DNA from: Scytalidium lignicola
Taxonomy: Eukaryota; Ascomycota; Leotiomycetes
Assembly (NCBI GenBank): GCA_002812745.2
Contig: NCSJ02000022.1
Coordinates: 186,001-250,000, forward strand
DNA length: 64,000 nt
Direction: 5' to 3'
Part shown: one piece after another, positions 61,474 to 64,000 of the stretch
Layout of the letters: each line of letters opens with the position of its first letter
Numbering within the stretch: the stretch's first letter is position 1
Notes under the pieces: model-generated
Database searches by the model: none
What the model saw: only the letters and a program-made list of their open reading frames with translations
Told to the model about the DNA's origin: nothing
Position numbers and translations under genes: made by a program

Positions 61474-62513
61474 ATGTCTGGCTATCGACCTGGCCACGAT
61501 GCTTATATCAACTATGCCGCTGCTGCGCAACCCGAGGGTCACCCCGAAGAGCAGCAGCAGCAGCAGCAGCGCGTCTACGGCTCGCATCATTCAGAACTTC
61601 AGCAGCACGTTGGCGCTCAAAATCTCGAGTCCTTGCAGGACCTGGGAGGACATCACCAGCAACAAGTTATGCTGGATCCCCATGGCATGGCCCATCACCA
61701 TCCTCCTCCACCTCCTCCGCAGTATGGCGCGGCCCCCGGTGGACAACGGCTCATGGGCTACGCGGGCACTTCCATCCAGCAGGCCGCCGGAACGAAGAGA
61801 TCGCGACCACATGATGAGCTGGAACTGGGGATGGAGGCATTAACGGAAGGACAGATGCACGGCGAAATGCAAAGCATGGCGCATCATCAGCAGCAGCAGC
61901 CGCCGCAGTCGATGGGAGGATATGGACAGACTCAGACCTACCACACGCACGCCCTTCCTAACCAAGGCCCTCGGAAGATGAGCAGGATTGGAGAACCGGA
62001 ATCCAGCATCATGTCGCAAGGTGCGCCGAGTGTGGTGGGAGCGCCGGGAATGCCACCACCTGCTCCCAGGCCGCGCGGTCCCAAGTTGAAGTTTACGCCG
62101 GAGGACGACCAGCTGCTCGTGGACTTGAAGGAGAACAAGAACTTAACGTGGAAGCAGATTGCTGAGTTCTTCCCTGGACGATCATCAGGGACTCTCCAGG
62201 TGCGTTACTGTACGAAGTTGAAAGCGAAGACGACGCAGTGGACAGAAGAAACAGTAAGTCTCCTATTTTCTCTCTTCCCCTTCCTTCAGTTCACTCAAGC
62301 TGCTTTTAACCCTCGTTCTTTGTGGCTCATCTCTCTCACACTCTCTTTCTCTCTTATGCCTGTTCAACTTCTCTTTCTTACTCGATTCAACAGATCCAAA
62401 AGCTTCGAACAGCACTTCACGACTACGAGCAGGAGAAGTGGCGCATCGTCGCGCAGAAAGTTGGCACTGGCTTCACTTCCGCGGCCTGCAAGGAGAAAGC
62501 TGAGGAGTTATAG
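61474..62513 (+). CDS. Myb/SANT-domain protein with polyglutamine tract
   Basis: Two exons, 61474-62253 and 62394-62513, coding for 299 residues. The N-terminal 200 residues are rich in Gln, His, Pro and Gly, with a Q6 run (CAG repeat at 61552-61569) and a run of six prolines. The Myb/SANT region is C-terminal: LKFTPEDDQLLVDLKENKNL, TWKQIAEFFPGRSSGTLQVR, YCTKLKAKTTQWTEE, followed after the intron by a second, weaker helix set (IQKLRTALHDYEQEKWRIVA, QKVGTGFTSAACKEKAEEL). The regularly spaced tryptophans and RYCTKLK fit a DNA-binding Myb repeat pair. It is probably a nuclear transcription regulator; the target is unknown. Another ATG lies only four bases upstream in a different frame. Confidence 0.82.
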
Positions 62514-64000
62514 CATTTAGCGTCTCCAGCAGAGGCTTTGGCTTCTGATCCTGGGGACACAGAGTACTAAATGCAGCAGTGCCGTTGACGTTGAGGATGT
62601 CTTTCAGCCTTTTCGTCCATCGACTGACCTTGCGACTGAGGGCGACAATCGTCCTTCCTAATCCTACCTTCCGAGAGAGACCTCATTACCTAGATATACC
62701 CGCAACACCTTTCATGATACCACTATTACTTGAAACCGCACATATACAATAGCTATAACATGCCTACCACACACAAAGTCCTTATCTGTACGAAATACCT
62801 CCTTTACCAAAACACACGCACACACGAAATCAACGCGCACAAGCACACACACGTTCTCACGCAACATATGTCATGGCGAGGACTACTACGATGGAAGATT
62901 CCACATAAGATCTATTCTTCTACTTCTTTATTTCCTTTCCTTCGATTCTTACCGACGAACCATTTACCTATTTTAACTCGACACGACATTCTTTTTCAAC
63001 ACCATTCCCTTTAATACATAACGAACTAACTTATTACTCTATATTTTATGCCCTCTCTCTTCTCCTCTAGTAGAGTTAAAAATATTAAATAAATAGGAGA
63101 AAGAGAGAGGGTAGCTCTTCTATTATTTTTTTGGGTGGGCTGGACGGATTGATGGATTGATTGACTGATGAGAGCAATGAGGCGCAAAGAACGAAAAAGA
63201 AATAAGCAAAAAATATTTTTATGGCAAAGAGGAAATGTATGGAAATGTAATGCTTTTTTGTACTACGCCTTTCTATCTCTTCTTATTCTCAGGGCTCTCT
63301 CTTCTCNTTTTTTATTATACCNTTTTATTTCTACGACNTTTTCAAGAGGGGGGAGGGGCGGGTTTTGGACGGATATATCTATTGGAGGATTTATTTGAAT
63401 AGGGAATTGGGTTCTTTCCCCCCCCTTTCAACCATAACCATCCAGTGACCACGGGGGCAGGTACTCCTGTACTCTGTTCTGTGCTGTTCAGTACTGTCCC
63501 CTGCCGTACCTGTCTCTGGTCCTTCTCTTGTCCCCTTACCTGCCGAACAGGGCCCCCAGTGCCGCCGAGAGCAAATCAGCGCGCACGGCCGGCTCCAGAC
63601 ATCTCGAGTCTAATTTGCGGCTAGAACAGCAGAAATCGCACATCCCAGTGACCCAAGCTGGACCGGCGGTCGTCTGGCTTCGCGACTGGCTACTTTGCGA
63701 ATCGATCTCGATATGGCGGGCTTGATCGCCGGAAAAATATCTCTGTAGCGACCCGCTTCTACCACCAAACGAACCGCCGCCCACTAAATAACGGGAAACC
63801 CAACTTACCATCACCGCTTACTCGTTACTTCCCAACTACAGTACGTATAATCACCACCACCTCCACCACCACGACCACCACTACCAAAGAACTAAATTAA
63901 TTCACTTTAACATTATCTCGGAGCAACCAGGCTTCTTCAGCCATACCGTCCCGCCCCCTTCGCACATGCCCACACACAGTGACCCGTCCCCCTGAATGGC
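62514..64000. other. Intergenic region to the end of the window
   Basis: About 1.5 kb starting with the 3' UTR of the Myb gene. It has Ns at 63307, 63322 and 63338 around poly-T runs and CAC/CCA-rich sequence near 63850. No coding frame with a known motif is seen. Confidence 0.5.

Overview
The window is fungal nuclear DNA. Genes are broken by short introns (about 45-115 bp) with GT...AG ends and CTAAC/CTRAY-like branch sites. Products such as Hrd1, Prp8 with an intein, Mrd1, Dur3 and a PPxY arrestin point to a filamentous ascomycete (Pezizomycotina). A closer placement, perhaps Leotiomycetes, is only an impression. Single N characters sit almost always at the edge of homopolymer runs, so the sequence looks like a draft assembly.

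Layout. 0-9.3 kb: the 3' part of a CCC2-type copper P-ATPase, a small membrane-anchored protein with four CxxC pairs, an RMD1/RMD8 (DUF155) membrane protein, a convergent five-exon CinA-domain gene, and a zinc-ribbon protein. 9.3-12 kb: no gene recognised, but the last part is the DUR3 promoter with a run of GATA sites. 12-19 kb: DUR3 urea transporter, convergent MRD1 (five RRMs), and a divergent seven-exon LC8 dynein light chain. 18.8-27.5 kb: a long stretch without a supported gene, rich in GTAC palindromes and microsatellites. 27.5-30.1 kb: an apparently intact Mutator-like (MULE) transposase whose stop lies 41 bp from that of a truncated AhpD-like gene. 30.4-33.9 kb: HRD1 E3 ligase followed by a C-terminal relic of an amidohydrolase. 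34.9-36.5 kb: an arrestin-like adaptor. 36.5-42.2 kb: no gene recognised.

42.2-56.7 kb is a compact housekeeping block: RAD5 (-) divergent from an NDUFAF6-like complex I assembly factor (+), then ribosomal protein eL34 (-) divergent from PRP8 (+). PRP8 carries a 195-residue mini-intein with no endonuclease. 56.7-61.5 kb is again long non-coding sequence, leading to a Myb/SANT gene with a polyglutamine tract. The last 1.5 kb shows no gene.

The genes do not form one pathway. HRD1 and the arrestin both serve ubiquitin-dependent membrane-protein turnover, MRD1 and eL34 serve ribosome production, and PRP8 is the spliceosome core. The points most worth a second look are the PRP8 mini-intein, the MULE beside a broken gene, the amidohydrolase relic whose frame is broken only at an N, the GTAC-palindrome family confined to long intergenic regions, and the GATA array at DUR3. 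All exon borders were read by eye from splice signals and frame; no alignment or database search was run.
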